A stretch of 64,000 nucleotides of DNA from Drosophila pseudoobscura. Its lineage: Eukaryota > Arthropoda > Insecta > Diptera > Drosophilidae. Made by a program: the position numbers and the translations under genes. Numbering within the stretch: the stretch's first letter is position 1; every line of letters starts with the position of its first letter. Below, one piece after another: positions 35,220 through 46,300 of the stretch. Below the pieces are notes generated by a model. It made no database searches. It worked only from the letters and a program-made list of their open reading frames with translations, and was not told the DNA's origin. The DNA lies in contig NC_046683.1 in NCBI RefSeq assembly GCF_009870125.1, positions 16,067,001 through 16,131,000 of the forward strand. The letters run 5' to 3'.

Positions 35220-35842
35220 AATGCATATATGTACATATGTATGTAGACACTAACCATGTAGTATATACTAGATGTGCCAGGTTATACACCAAACATGTTG
35301 CAACCGAGCTTTCTGGATTAGATCCTAGGGTCTTCCGTAGTGAAGTTCGGCTACCGCCGAAATGAGCTGAACCAGCCATACATATGTACATACATACATA
35401 CATATGTACATACATATACAATCAAGCAGGCTCCGTTTTTCTCTTCCCTGCAGTACCAGCTGTGAGCGATGACGTCAGCCAAATCGAACACTTTGTTTTC
35501 TCTTTTGTTTCCTTCTTTCTCGCGCGTGCCGAGCGTAATTCTGAGAACTTTGTTTTTTCTTTTCGTCTCTTTTGCGCCTGCGTCGTCAGAACTTTTTGCT
35601 TTGTGCGCTTTGCATTTGCTATTTGCAATCGTCAAATTGTGCGAAAACGAAGCGACGTTAAGTGCTGTGATTTGATTACTATTATCACGTAAGTACATAT
35701 GTATATGTTGTAAGCGTGGTAAATAAAGAAAATATCAATTGTATATAAAGTTAAATTTGTGAAAAAACTGTGTTCAAATTATAGTAATGTTTCGCTGCAT
35801 CCACATTATACATACATATGTACATATGTACATATGTACATA

Positions 35843-36779
35843 CAGTGGTGCTCATACACTTAAGCCACAAGAACTACACCAAGAATTTAAACGAAAATCA
35901 AGAAAAGGCGACGTAAGCCCATTGCTGTCCATCATGAATGTTAAAAAGTTCCTTCAATTCGCCACAATGCATACTCACCAAGGTCCCAATTTTTGAAATA
36001 TGATTGTTTGGATCGAAAAATCCAAGTTTAATGTCTTTAGAAGTGAAGATAAACTATATGTACGACGTCCTTCCAACAAATAATTAACTCCAGAATACAC
36101 AAAGAAGACCGTTAAACATTGTGGCGCTTCGATCATGGTCTGGGGCTGTTTCACCGCATCGGGCGTAGGTCCCCTGGTGGTATTATGAAGGCATGCAAGG
36201 TATTATGAACGCCGAAATGTAGAGAGTAATTCTGAGTAACAAATTATCTGGAGAATATGCCGATAATTTGCCACTTGCCTCGATATTTTAACAGGACAAC
36301 GACTTGATACATTGCTGCAGGCTAGTCAAGTCGTGGCTTAACCAAGAGGGAATCAATGTTTAGCAATGGACACCGCAGAGCCCCGACCTGATCCGAATCG
36401 AGAACTTGTGGGGAATTCTAAGCCAGCAATTAAAAGGATTTGTGCCGAATTTTACAGGAAGAATGGAAGAAAATCACCCCTCAACTGTGCGCACGTCTTG
36501 TAGATTCAATACCAAAGCGTTGCTCCGATTTTCTTAAGCAGAAAGGTCATCCTACCCAATATTAAAGTAATTTTATTAAAAATACTAGGAATACTGGGCA
36601 AAAACCATTGTTTTCCAGGTGGCTTAAGTATATGAGCAGGACATTTTGGAATATATATTTTCATTACTTGGTTATTGTTGTATTAGAACACTGAAATATA
36701 GAACTAATTAGAGACAAAAAATGGGACCTGTAAAATAAAAACTTTTCTTGAATTTCGTTTAAATCCTTGGTGTAGTTCT
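35843..36779 (+). mobile_element. Dead Tc1-like DNA transposon
   Basis: Fragments of a Tc1-family DDE transposase read on the plus strand: VWGCF (36139-36153), QDND (about 36290-36305), QWTPQSPDL and IENLWG (about 36365-36413). They are separated by frameshifts and stops. The 5' terminus CAGTGGTGCTCATACACTTA at 35844 has an inverted partner at 36616-36645 (reverse complement GTCCTGCTCATATACTTAAG). Directly inside the 5' terminus, 35871-35907 (GAACTACACCAAG...) has its inverted partner at 36742-36779, outside the first 3' partner. The insertion sits in a TACATATG microsatellite. The element is inactive. Confidence 0.75.
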
Positions 36780-37264
36780 CGTCAGCAGCTGAGTCATCGA
36801 AGGCCCGTACTGCATATATTTATATACATATAATGTATTTTCATAAATGACTTCATATTGGAATAATTGTCCATTAGGGTATTTAAGGTGCGAAGTGTGC
36901 AAGTTATTTTAATGGGATTGTTGGGTATTCGTTTTATTTCTAATGGGTGACGGAGCTTGATCGTCCGTGAGGACCGATGAGTTACAATAGACGGAACTCA
37001 CTTTTATAATTGATCTTAAAGCTACCCGGCGTCGGCAGCATTCCCACCAGAAAGGCGGTTCAGCGCCTTGGGGCCATCGGATTCCTCCTCTGCACGGCTG
37101 CCAACTGTGTAACCGATAGATCGGATATCGCTTGCCGTTGATCTGGAATGTGCTGACACTCACGGACTCTGTGGCTGCTCTTTGGCCGTTCCCAGAAGCT
37201 GCATTGCAGCCCGTGTCAGCTCGTATAAGTAATATATATTTCCCCGGACTACGGCATCCTCTCC

Positions 37265-38326
37265 TTGGTTCTTCTTATTTTATTTTTTACTCCCTCCGGC
37301 TCTATTGACCGAGACGCCACAAGCTACTATTCCACAATCCCTCCTCTTACCACGCCAAGTAAAGTTATTAAGTTATTATTTATTTATTTAATTTATTTAA
37401 CTCTTTCATTCACCCTTGGGTGCCAGGAAATCCTCTTGCGTGCCCGAGGTCCTTGGCCTAGGCGACCCTTCGGTCCGGCCACTGCCAATGCCCCCTTCCT
37501 TGCCTCCCACGTTGTCTTTCTCCGCTTTTCCAGTCCGTTCGCCGTCGGTACCTCCTCCGCAGGTGATTCCTCCGTAGCTCCTCGTCGTCCCGGGAGGTCC
37601 AAGGGCTGTCCTGCTGCGGGCCGTAGCCATAATGCCGCTGCTGTGTCCCTGAGTCGACAATGTAGCGTCCCGTCCGCTACAGCAGGGAACCGTGATCAAC
37701 GGCGGAAGTGTTGTTTTACGCCCACGGGAAATAATGTCAGCAATCCCTCCATTCATACGCCACCGAACACACGCTGGGCTTCAGCTTCGAGACGCGTAAG
37801 TGAATCAGTATATAATTTTAAGTTGTATCTTTCTTCACAAAGGACTTATGTACCCTACGCTTTGCCACAAATTGAGTTGTATCTGGCTTCCCTCCGCCAG
37901 ATGGAGTCCATCTGATCAAGGATGTTAATCAATCACTTTCAATTTGGTAGTGATAAAAACCGAGATCTTTCGATTATCAGATTTTCCGATACCAGGCGAA
38001 CAGAACTCTGCAGAATTCTTTATCGTCAAAACGTAAAATCGAGATTTCCGGATGATTTACTTAGATCTGTTCAGTTCCCTTGGCCAAAGCCTTCTTCTTC
38101 TCGTGCCCGTGCTCCAAGCGTGGCCGGATCTTTCCTCGGAGGAACCTCTGGGAGAAACAGCAACAGTACTGCATTCCTGGAATGTTCAGCCTCCAGAGCC
38201 ATGAAACACTGCAACAACCATTCAACAATTGCACTACCATCAATCAGCATACACTTAACTTTCTTTATTCAACTATTCCGATTGAGGGATAATAAATGTA
38301 CAGCTCGTTGCACAAGCAAGAATTAA
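37265..38326 (+). other. Long open frame with one internal stop, origin unknown
   Basis: One plus frame is open from 37265 to 38326 except for a single TGA at 37913-37915, about 353 codons. The first half lies in a GC-rich patch (37420-37780) rich in Pro, Arg and Ser. The second half (KNRDLSIIRFSDTRRTELCR) looks like ordinary protein. No zinc knuckle, protease or polymerase motif is visible. It lies beside transposon remnants, so a gag-like relic of a retroelement is possible. I found no long terminal repeats or primer-binding site. It could equally be chance in GC-rich DNA. Confidence 0.25.
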
Positions 38327-38856
38327 TCCCTGAACATTGGTGGCTCGCACTTCATTTTTGGACTCTGCCAGCAAATTATTCTGTCTTCTGTCCCGTCTCT
38401 CTGCGACTTGCATTAGTTGAGTATCAGTATTCGAATTTCGTTCCACCGCTCGACACCTCCACATCAAATTGAATTAATGCGCTATACATATAATGTATAT
38501 CTCAAAATCATAACACAGATACAGATAAGAAGAGGGACAGAGATAATTACAGGGAGAGGGAAGGCGCCGAGTATTGATTCGGACCCTCAACTGCTGCTCC
38601 AAATTCTTTTGGCTTCCAAGCGACAGCCATACGCACATATGTATGAACGTGTGGAATGTCTTCAATCTGGCTCTGCTCATCAATGTCAAGATAAATCCGG
38701 CCTCCGCCCATCTCTCCTCCACCGCCCCCATCTAAATAGCCTCGTTCCACCCGCCACCCGCTGTTGTTCACACATCAAATTAGTTCAATTTGCGGCTAGC
38801 TGGCCCAAGTCGCTTGTAATGTGCGGCCAAGCATTTGTTTGTGTGCGTGTCTGCCT

Positions 38857-38858
<2 letters not shown>

Positions 38859-38889
<31 letters not shown>
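38859..38889. repeat. (GT)n microsatellite
   Basis: About 15 perfect GT dinucleotides. A CA tract of similar length lies 130 bases downstream, so the two could form a hairpin. Confidence 0.9.
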
Positions 38890-39018
38890 GGATATCCATT
38901 GATTATTGGTCATATCGGTAGACAAACATTCAACTGGAAATGGCATGGTAGGGTGGAAATCCCATCTCGAAAAGAGGCAAAAACTAACCGAAGGCAATGC
39001 AAACGTAATGAACTTATC

Positions 39019-39020
<2 letters not shown>

Positions 39021-39055
<35 letters not shown>
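39021..39055. repeat. (CA)n microsatellite
   Basis: About 17 perfect CA units followed by an A run. It is complementary to the GT tract at 38859-38889. Confidence 0.9.
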
Positions 39056-39060
<5 letters not shown>

Positions 39061-39324
39061 CAACTCGAACAATTTTCATTTGATTTGATTTTGATTGCGT
39101 TTTATATTAATGCCAAAAACACACACCATATCCATGTCTCCCTTCTATCCCCATAGAGATTTTTTTACGCGGTCACATTTTGTTTTGTACTGATTGGCAG
39201 CTTCCCCAAATGCGGCAGCAACAACTGTTTCTGTTTCTCTTTCAGTTTTAGCCAAAAATGGAAGAATTTGCCACTCTTCATGAGCGACGATGTCAAAGCG
39301 GGATATATACTCGTACATATATAA

Positions 39325-39366
39325 GGGTTACGGGTTACGGGTTACGGTTTACGGGCTACGGGTTAC
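39325..39366. repeat. GGGTTAC heptamer minisatellite
   Basis: Six head-to-tail 7-bp units: GGGTTAC three times, GGTTTAC, GGGCTAC, then GGGTTAC, with a partial seventh unit. The unit is G-rich and resembles telomere-like repeats. Confidence 0.85.
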
Positions 39367-40210
39367 GGGTTTGAGGATATTTGCCATCGTTTTTGCATGC
39401 TGTAAACGCGTCTGTGTTTGGGGGCAAAAAGTTATGAAAACCTTGTCATGGCATCCATCAGGCCAAACAATAACGAGCTCTCCACACAGAAAGAAAAAAG
39501 GGAAAGCGGGCCAACAAAAATTTGAGATATACGTTTTTTTCCATATTTTCACATTTTGAATACCCAAAACACTTGATTGATTGGACGAGGCGGCAAAAAG
39601 TTAGATTTATGTGGAATATTAAGAAAATTCGTTGGCATTTTGTTGTTTTTGTTATTTTCATTAATTGTTATCCAGCGAAAAAGTGGGTTGCTGAAATGTG
39701 GTCTTATCTAAAAAGTGCCGGTTGAAATGTAAATAACAAAAATGTACTAGGTAGTTTTTTAATATTTTATGTAATTCGGAAAACCAAAAATAAACACATG
39801 TAAATTGTTAAAACTCTGAATATTAAATAAGAAAATATCCCATACGAATATTCCAATAATTTGATAAATCTAAAAAACATCATTTTCAAGTTTATATTTA
39901 TCAAACCATTTTTTCTTACTTAGTTACAACCGTGATTGCTTTAAATGATGCTACCTCTTCAGTATATCTCTTTATGTATCTTGAATATAACCACTCTAAG
40001 CATAACCATCAGTTTAATTAATCAAAGAACTCATAAGAGAATCGGTTCCATATCTTTTGGCTAGAGAAACTACATATATGTATGTACCCAAAAAACCTAT
40101 CCCATCAAATACTGAAACTGGAACGTCATTAATCATTGCCAACACTTTTCGATTCAATTTTCGAAGTGCTGGTCGAGAGTTGAGCATTTGAAGAGTGGGT
40201 GGAATGGACG

Positions 40211-40237
40211 AGACCAGACCAGACCAGACCAGACCAG
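40211..40237. repeat. (GACCA)n pentamer repeat
   Basis: Five consecutive GACCA units. No gene context. Confidence 0.85.
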
Positions 40238-40604
40238 TACAACCGCTGAATTTGGAAACATTGCGATATGAGAAATGCGGGCGCAGAAATGTGAAAACAA
40301 GAGAGGAACAAACACAAGAATAGTACAAAAGTACCCGCATGCACATATGTACATACATTTTGATATTTTTTCAAATTTCATATGGCCAGAAACAACAATG
40401 GGAGCCATGAATGGTCTATGATGGGATGGGAGATCAACAAATCGACGACATGGCCAGAACTAGAACCAGTGCCAGAGTTAGAGGTTTAGCCAATGAGCAA
40501 AATTAAAAATCAAAAGAGATGTGAACTGAAGTGGTCAGACCAAGACAGAGACGAAGACGGACATGGCGGGGCGATGAGATGAAAGTGGAAAGAAGAGAAA
40601 TGAT

Positions 40605-40621
40605 GGGGGGGGGGGGGGGGG
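40605..40621. repeat. 17-base poly-G run
   Basis: Seventeen consecutive G residues. Length may be imprecise for technical reasons. Confidence 0.8.
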
Positions 40622-42959
40622 TGGACGCGCGGGTTGTGGAGTATTGCGGCAATGTCAGTGACCTGGAAGAAATATAAAATAGATCGAAAGCAGATTGCGA
40701 AAATCAAAGTCACCAGCAATCAACGCCATCAACAACACAGCAGACAAACCATCCATGAACTGTGGGGAAACTTAAGGCTACAAACGTGGGAATGTGGGGA
40801 TGTGGAAATGTGGGTGAGTGCCGGATATGGGGCAACCAACCGGGAACAATCGCACAAACAGTGTGCATGTACCATCATCATCATCATCATCGTGTGAATG
40901 ATGAGGCACCTAAGCAGATAAAAAAGATACAAAAGATAAATAGATGCTGTGATAGATAGATGATGGACAGTTGGCTAGACGAGTCCTGACTCGGGAGGGA
41001 GGAAGATGCGGCAAAGGATATGTACGTGTAACAGCATGGCAGGGTCAGAGAATGATTTCAAGAAAATCGAATTGCTCCGATTAAAGTCGAATGAGGAAGT
41101 ACTTATTCGAGTGGAGACTGTACTTTAAATGTTGAAAAATTCCTCTGTAGGTCGAGTTCGATTTATAATTGGTTGAAGGTACTACATAGGAATACTCGTA
41201 TGCTCAAATACGATAATGATTCGATCTTGAGGCAACATTTATTTTCCCATTTGGGAGCTGCTGCTAAAATCAACCCCGAACGCTATACGGCTTTGCATAA
41301 TCCTAATTGGTTATGTTTCTGATTATTTAAGCAGCCTCCTCCGTGCCTCGGAAAGGAACCTTGAAACTGTTGCCTGAAAGTTTACTTATGAATTCATTTT
41401 CGCCCACTTCCCGTATGTTTTCCTGATTAACTCGACTGGCATCTCATCAACGCTTCACACAAGCCACAGGATTACACACCAACCAGGGGCAGTGGCAGTG
41501 GCAGCGGCAGCGGCAGCAACTGCATCGCACAGCATGCCACCAACAAATACAACAACTATGTACCACAACAACAAGGAGAGCGAGAGAGAGAGAGAGTGAG
41601 AGAAAGCGAGAAGCTTTGGGCTACTGTTGGCATACTTAAAGTTGATAAAAAAGTCAAATTAATTCAAATTGCATTGCATACACAGATACGTACGTACACA
41701 CAGAGAGCAAGGGATAAACTGGGTGGGAGAGGCTGAAAGAGAGAGGGAGGGAGGAGGGGAATAGGGTACTTAGCTCAGTGCTCAGCGCTAGGCAACGCTC
41801 TCAGTAGTAGTTGTTGTTGTTGTTGTCGCTTAACTTATTTCATTAGCTCCTAAATGTATGCAATTTGACATTTTTAAATTTAACACACACACACACAGAT
41901 GCACGAATGCACACGCACACAGCCGCGTGCATGGAGGTGAAGATGTGTTTGTGTGAGGCAAGGCCATAACCAAAACTTGTTGGCTGCCCTAATGGGTGGG
42001 CGAGTATTATTCACATTTTCGCAGATTATGCATACGCATACGCATACTATGTGTATGCAATTTTCCTTTTCCGGATGCAAAGCTATTCATTAAGCCAGTA
42101 AAGAATTAAATTAACATTAAAAACAAAACCCATTTAAACAAAGTGCAAGAAAATAACTCAATAATGGTATTTATTAATGATTAAAATAAGTTTCACTTTA
42201 GCAGACAGTTAAAATAGCTATACTTACAATTAACAGCTTAAATATAATTAAAAAACAAATATATATATTACATAACATATATGTATGTATTACAAAAGAA
42301 GAATTACACTTTTTTATTACAAATAAAGGATTATTGGTAGACTATATAAAGATAGGCTCTACAACATATAGCAAATAAGATTATAATTTGCATTAAAAAA
42401 GCCAATAAGCTTCAAACGAATGGAAATTAATGATACTTCTGGCAGGAACCAGCCAAATTTTCCCACAAAACCACGCAGGGAAGAGCATCCGAGTGTTGAG
42501 ATTGGGGATACTCAGCAGATTGCTGTATGAAAATGTACCCTTCGGCATAATTGCCTTGCAGAGAGGGAGCTCTCGAGTTGCACGTGCTGCGTCGCCCATA
42601 AGTATGTCATATAATTTCTTCGTTTTTATAGTGCATCTGTATCCCTAGTCGACCTCACACCTGTGCCCCTCGCTGGGTTTCTGCTGACAATGCATGTATT
42701 TTTGTATCGCAAAGAGACAACAGCCGCGGCCGCCACTTAAGTGCCCCCCGGAGGGGAATGGGATGGAAGATGACATTGATGTAGGCGGTTTTGGGAGCAC
42801 TGGGCCTGCAAGGATCCGTCATTTTGATTTCAATTTGCACTTGGGTCAGCGTTCCTCAGAGAATAGCTCTAACTTTCATTTTGTATCCCTACTCTGCAAT
42901 TGTTAACCTTTCTTCAAGGGTTTCTTCTGAACTTTTCCCTGGAGATTCTCGATTTTTTG

Positions 42960-43330
42960 CCATTTCAAAAATGGTATTTGGTACCAATACCAAATGGTTT
43001 GGAATCGGTTTTACAAAGTCTGTCTAGGAAGTATATAGTACCTTCGGAATATCCGCAGGAATATCTTAAATCCCTGTTGGGACACACACAGCACTCGTTT
43101 CTCGATTCCTTACATCGAGTACGAGTACATCCTGTACGAGCATCATCCGGAAACATCCAAGTGGATGGAAAACATCGACAAGCGCCCTCAGCCGGTTTCC
43201 CTCTAGGGTTCGACACCCATGGTTTCTGGTTTTTTTGACTATGTCCCCTCAAAGTCCGCTATATTCCGCCGACATCGGGAAAGGGGCACCTCGAGCAGGA
43301 TGTGGCTCTCCAGAATCTGTCGTAGGTATC
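42960..43330 (+). pseudogene. Decayed gene fragment 1 with T-R-F-S-I-P-Y-I motif
   Basis: Around 43065-43165 one frame reads NPCWDTHSTRFSIPYIEYEY then YEHHPETSKWMENID before a TAG. A related block at 54998-55105 reads THNTRYSIPYI. The shared nucleotides (GGGACACACA, CTCGATTCCTTACAT, CATCATC(C/T)GGAAACA) show common origin. Flanking frames contain several stops, so this is probably a pseudogene fragment. A R-(F/Y)-S-I-P-(F/Y) stretch occurs in 2-oxoglutarate/Fe(II) dioxygenases, but no iron-binding His/Asp motif was found, so no function is assigned. Confidence 0.3.
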
Positions 43331-46300
43331 AATAGAGGGCATGTATGCACTTCCTACGGCTGGTAAGCAGGGAAGATCTGTGTCATAGTTGTCTTTGGTA
43401 TGCTTAAAATAGTTAGACAGTGTTTGGTCATTGGTCCTTTGCCCCTAAGACTCGTTGGCTAGTTGACATCAACCACGAGGCATGCACAATTTGAAGCTCC
43501 TCAAAGCAAGTGACTCCGATATTTCAAGTAATTTCCCTTGGCACAGCAAAACGTCAATGATCTGTTGTTTGAGAGAGCAGATTGTTAAGCACGCATCTGA
43601 AGGCCTAGCTGATGCACACCATTCTTATTATACCATCTTTTGGGTGATCTCTCTTTTGTAAAAACGAAACATATACAGCCAGGCTCCGGGCTTTGACAAT
43701 TTTTTCAATCACGATTTTGGGAAAATTCATACGAACTGAAATTGGTGTGCTCCGGGTTTCGCAACTTTTACTATCGATAGTGTTCCATTCCCAAATTGTC
43801 ATGCGGTATTTCAGTTGATGAACAAAATTGTTTTTCTTTCAACAATAAATTAGGGAGCATATATCTACATATATTTTTATTCCGCTCATAAAAATCTGTA
43901 CTAGCGTGCAATTCATTTCTGAAATCACAAGCTCATTACAAAAAGTTTTGAAAACGTAAGAATCATACAATTTGCGACAACCAGAGCAAGCACTTTTGCG
44001 ATTTGACAGTCAATTCGTAATTTTTTGCAATTTACGATAGCCAGAGCATGGCTGGTAAAATAATTATCGCTTTAAAATAAAATTTTTTCAAATTGAAATT
44101 TCCAAAATTTTGATGAAAAATTAAACTTTTTTCTCTGCTAAGAAGAACAAAGATATTCGCATACAACGAGCGTCCTATTAACAGTACAGAAATTCCTGGG
44201 CATATCCATCAAGGAGACCTCGACGTCACATCCATGCCCACAGTCCCATTCCCATCTGTCTTCCACCTGTGGAAATTGTCAGCAGAGACAGTGCCACAAA
44301 AAAGTTAAGTGACAGCCATACACACACGGACATTCTCCAGGCTGGGTCTCGAGTTCCGGGGACTGCCATAAACTAGTCTGTTAATCTGGTCATCTTACTC
44401 CGTCATCCCATCTCTTTCTCTGTCTTTGTCCCTGTCTCTGGCTCTTTCTCTGGCTATGGTTCTGGATCTGGCACTGTCTCCCTCTCAGGCCATTTGATCT
44501 CCATGTGTTTGCAACTACTCTATTAGCCGCATTTTAATTCAGTTACTTTAGTTTAGTGTCAACACAACAATTTCATACTTGACGACACTGACCAGCAAAC
44601 ATATGTACTTACAGAGATGGGTGGCTCTGGGAATGTGCTTAAGTCCTCTAGTTTAATTTTGAAAATTTTCATTTCATTGAGCCTCCTCTCTCTCTCTCTC
44701 CCAATCTCTCAACCTCGGGCTGGACTCTATCAGACGTCAGACTTCAGTAGGCCGCATTGACCTCGCATTTTCACAGTGTCAACCGCCACAGACGAGAGCC
44801 CACTCCCATGGCAACCCTTCCGATTTCCCAGGCACCCTTCGTCTGTGGTCAAAGGTAAAAAGTTTTGTCAAATTAAAAATGTTTACTGCTTTTCCTACTT
44901 GGGCCAAAAGTTTTCCTGCAAGGTTCTCCCAGAGAAGGGCTGAGCAGGTACAGTCGAGGCAGCAGGGTTCTGTGCAAGCAAAGGCAAAGGCAGTCGCATG
45001 ACAGTTTGCCCAGGCGGCAAAAACATCTTAAACTAGATACATTTTATCGCTACACATGAGCCCAAAAGCGGAGTCGAGGCAGGGACGGAGACGGAGACGG
45101 AGACGAAGACATGTGTACATATACGTACAGAGATGGTATGGTTCTGGGGGCTTCGTCTGGTGCTTGGGAGAGAGATGGAAAGTTTTGAGTGATATTTATT
45201 GCATGACACTTGATGCAGCAGCTTACCCCCAGACCCCAGACCTTATACTCAAAGAACTTGAATCTGTTTTCCGGTCTCGGTCTCCGTCTCTGTCTCTGTC
45301 TCGTTCTGGCACACTTCGAATGTGTGGATGACATTTCAACAAGCATTTAATTTGATTTTAAATCTTTTGCTCCAAGAAAAAGACTTTACTCGGATTTTCT
45401 ACGCATTTCCGACCAAACGACAGAGCGGGTTGATGGAGGAAACAAATTTAGAGAGTAAGAGATGGATGGATAACTTTAATCACCAAGTTAAATTTGAGAT
45501 AATAGAATAGTCAAAGATTTCGAGTTGAGTTAATAAACCGAGTTTTTCGAATGGAGAATGCCTGTCTCTGTCTCTGTGTCTGTCTCTGTGTGTCTGGTAT
45601 GTCTCTGGCAATGAACTTTCACTTCCTGAGTAGAGCTTATGGTATATTTGTGGTTTTTGTGTTGGTCGAGGTCAGCACTTATGAGATAATTTCACACAAT
45701 TTAGTCACAACTTGAAGTCGATCAACTAAAGAGTACAAACTATCTCTGTCTGGTGGGAGTATTTCATTCACTTTTCGACTGACTGGGCACATGAAAAGAA
45801 TTTCATTTTCTTTAGAATATTTTAATATTTTTATTTGTCTCTATTACATACGATTTAATAATATCGAATTGTTGAACTGTGTTTCTGGAATATATCTTTA
45901 AGTTTAAGCGTTTGTTCTGGGCTCTCCCAGAGTGCCACTTGAAAACTCTTACATTTTGTGCAACTTTTCATCTGCATTCCACTTGAAAGTGTTCCATGTC
46001 CTTTCTTTTTCCTTCTTTTGATCCTCTCTTCCTCGTTACGGTACGAAATTCCGTCAAGTTCGATGACAATTTGCCATATGTATAAATTCTTTTTGTTTTA
46101 GTTGCATTATTTTGTCGCATTTTGTTGTTGTCTTTAACTTTGTGTCGAAAGTGTCGAAGGCGAGGCAGAGACGGAGACAGAGACGGTCTGAGAGAGAGAG
46201 CGAGAGAGAAAGCGATGGGTAGCCAAGAGACAGGAAGCGAAACTTTTTGTCGCCATTGTTGGTAAAAGTTTTGCAATCGCCAGTGCCTCATAAACTTTAT

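Larger units (their letters stand above)
38327..42959. other. Non-coding interval with many microsatellites
   Basis: No supported gene. The stretch includes the GT, CA, GGGTTAC, ACCAG and poly-G repeats listed separately, a GA tract near 41583-41604 and GTTGTTGTT near 41811-41825. Confidence 0.5.
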
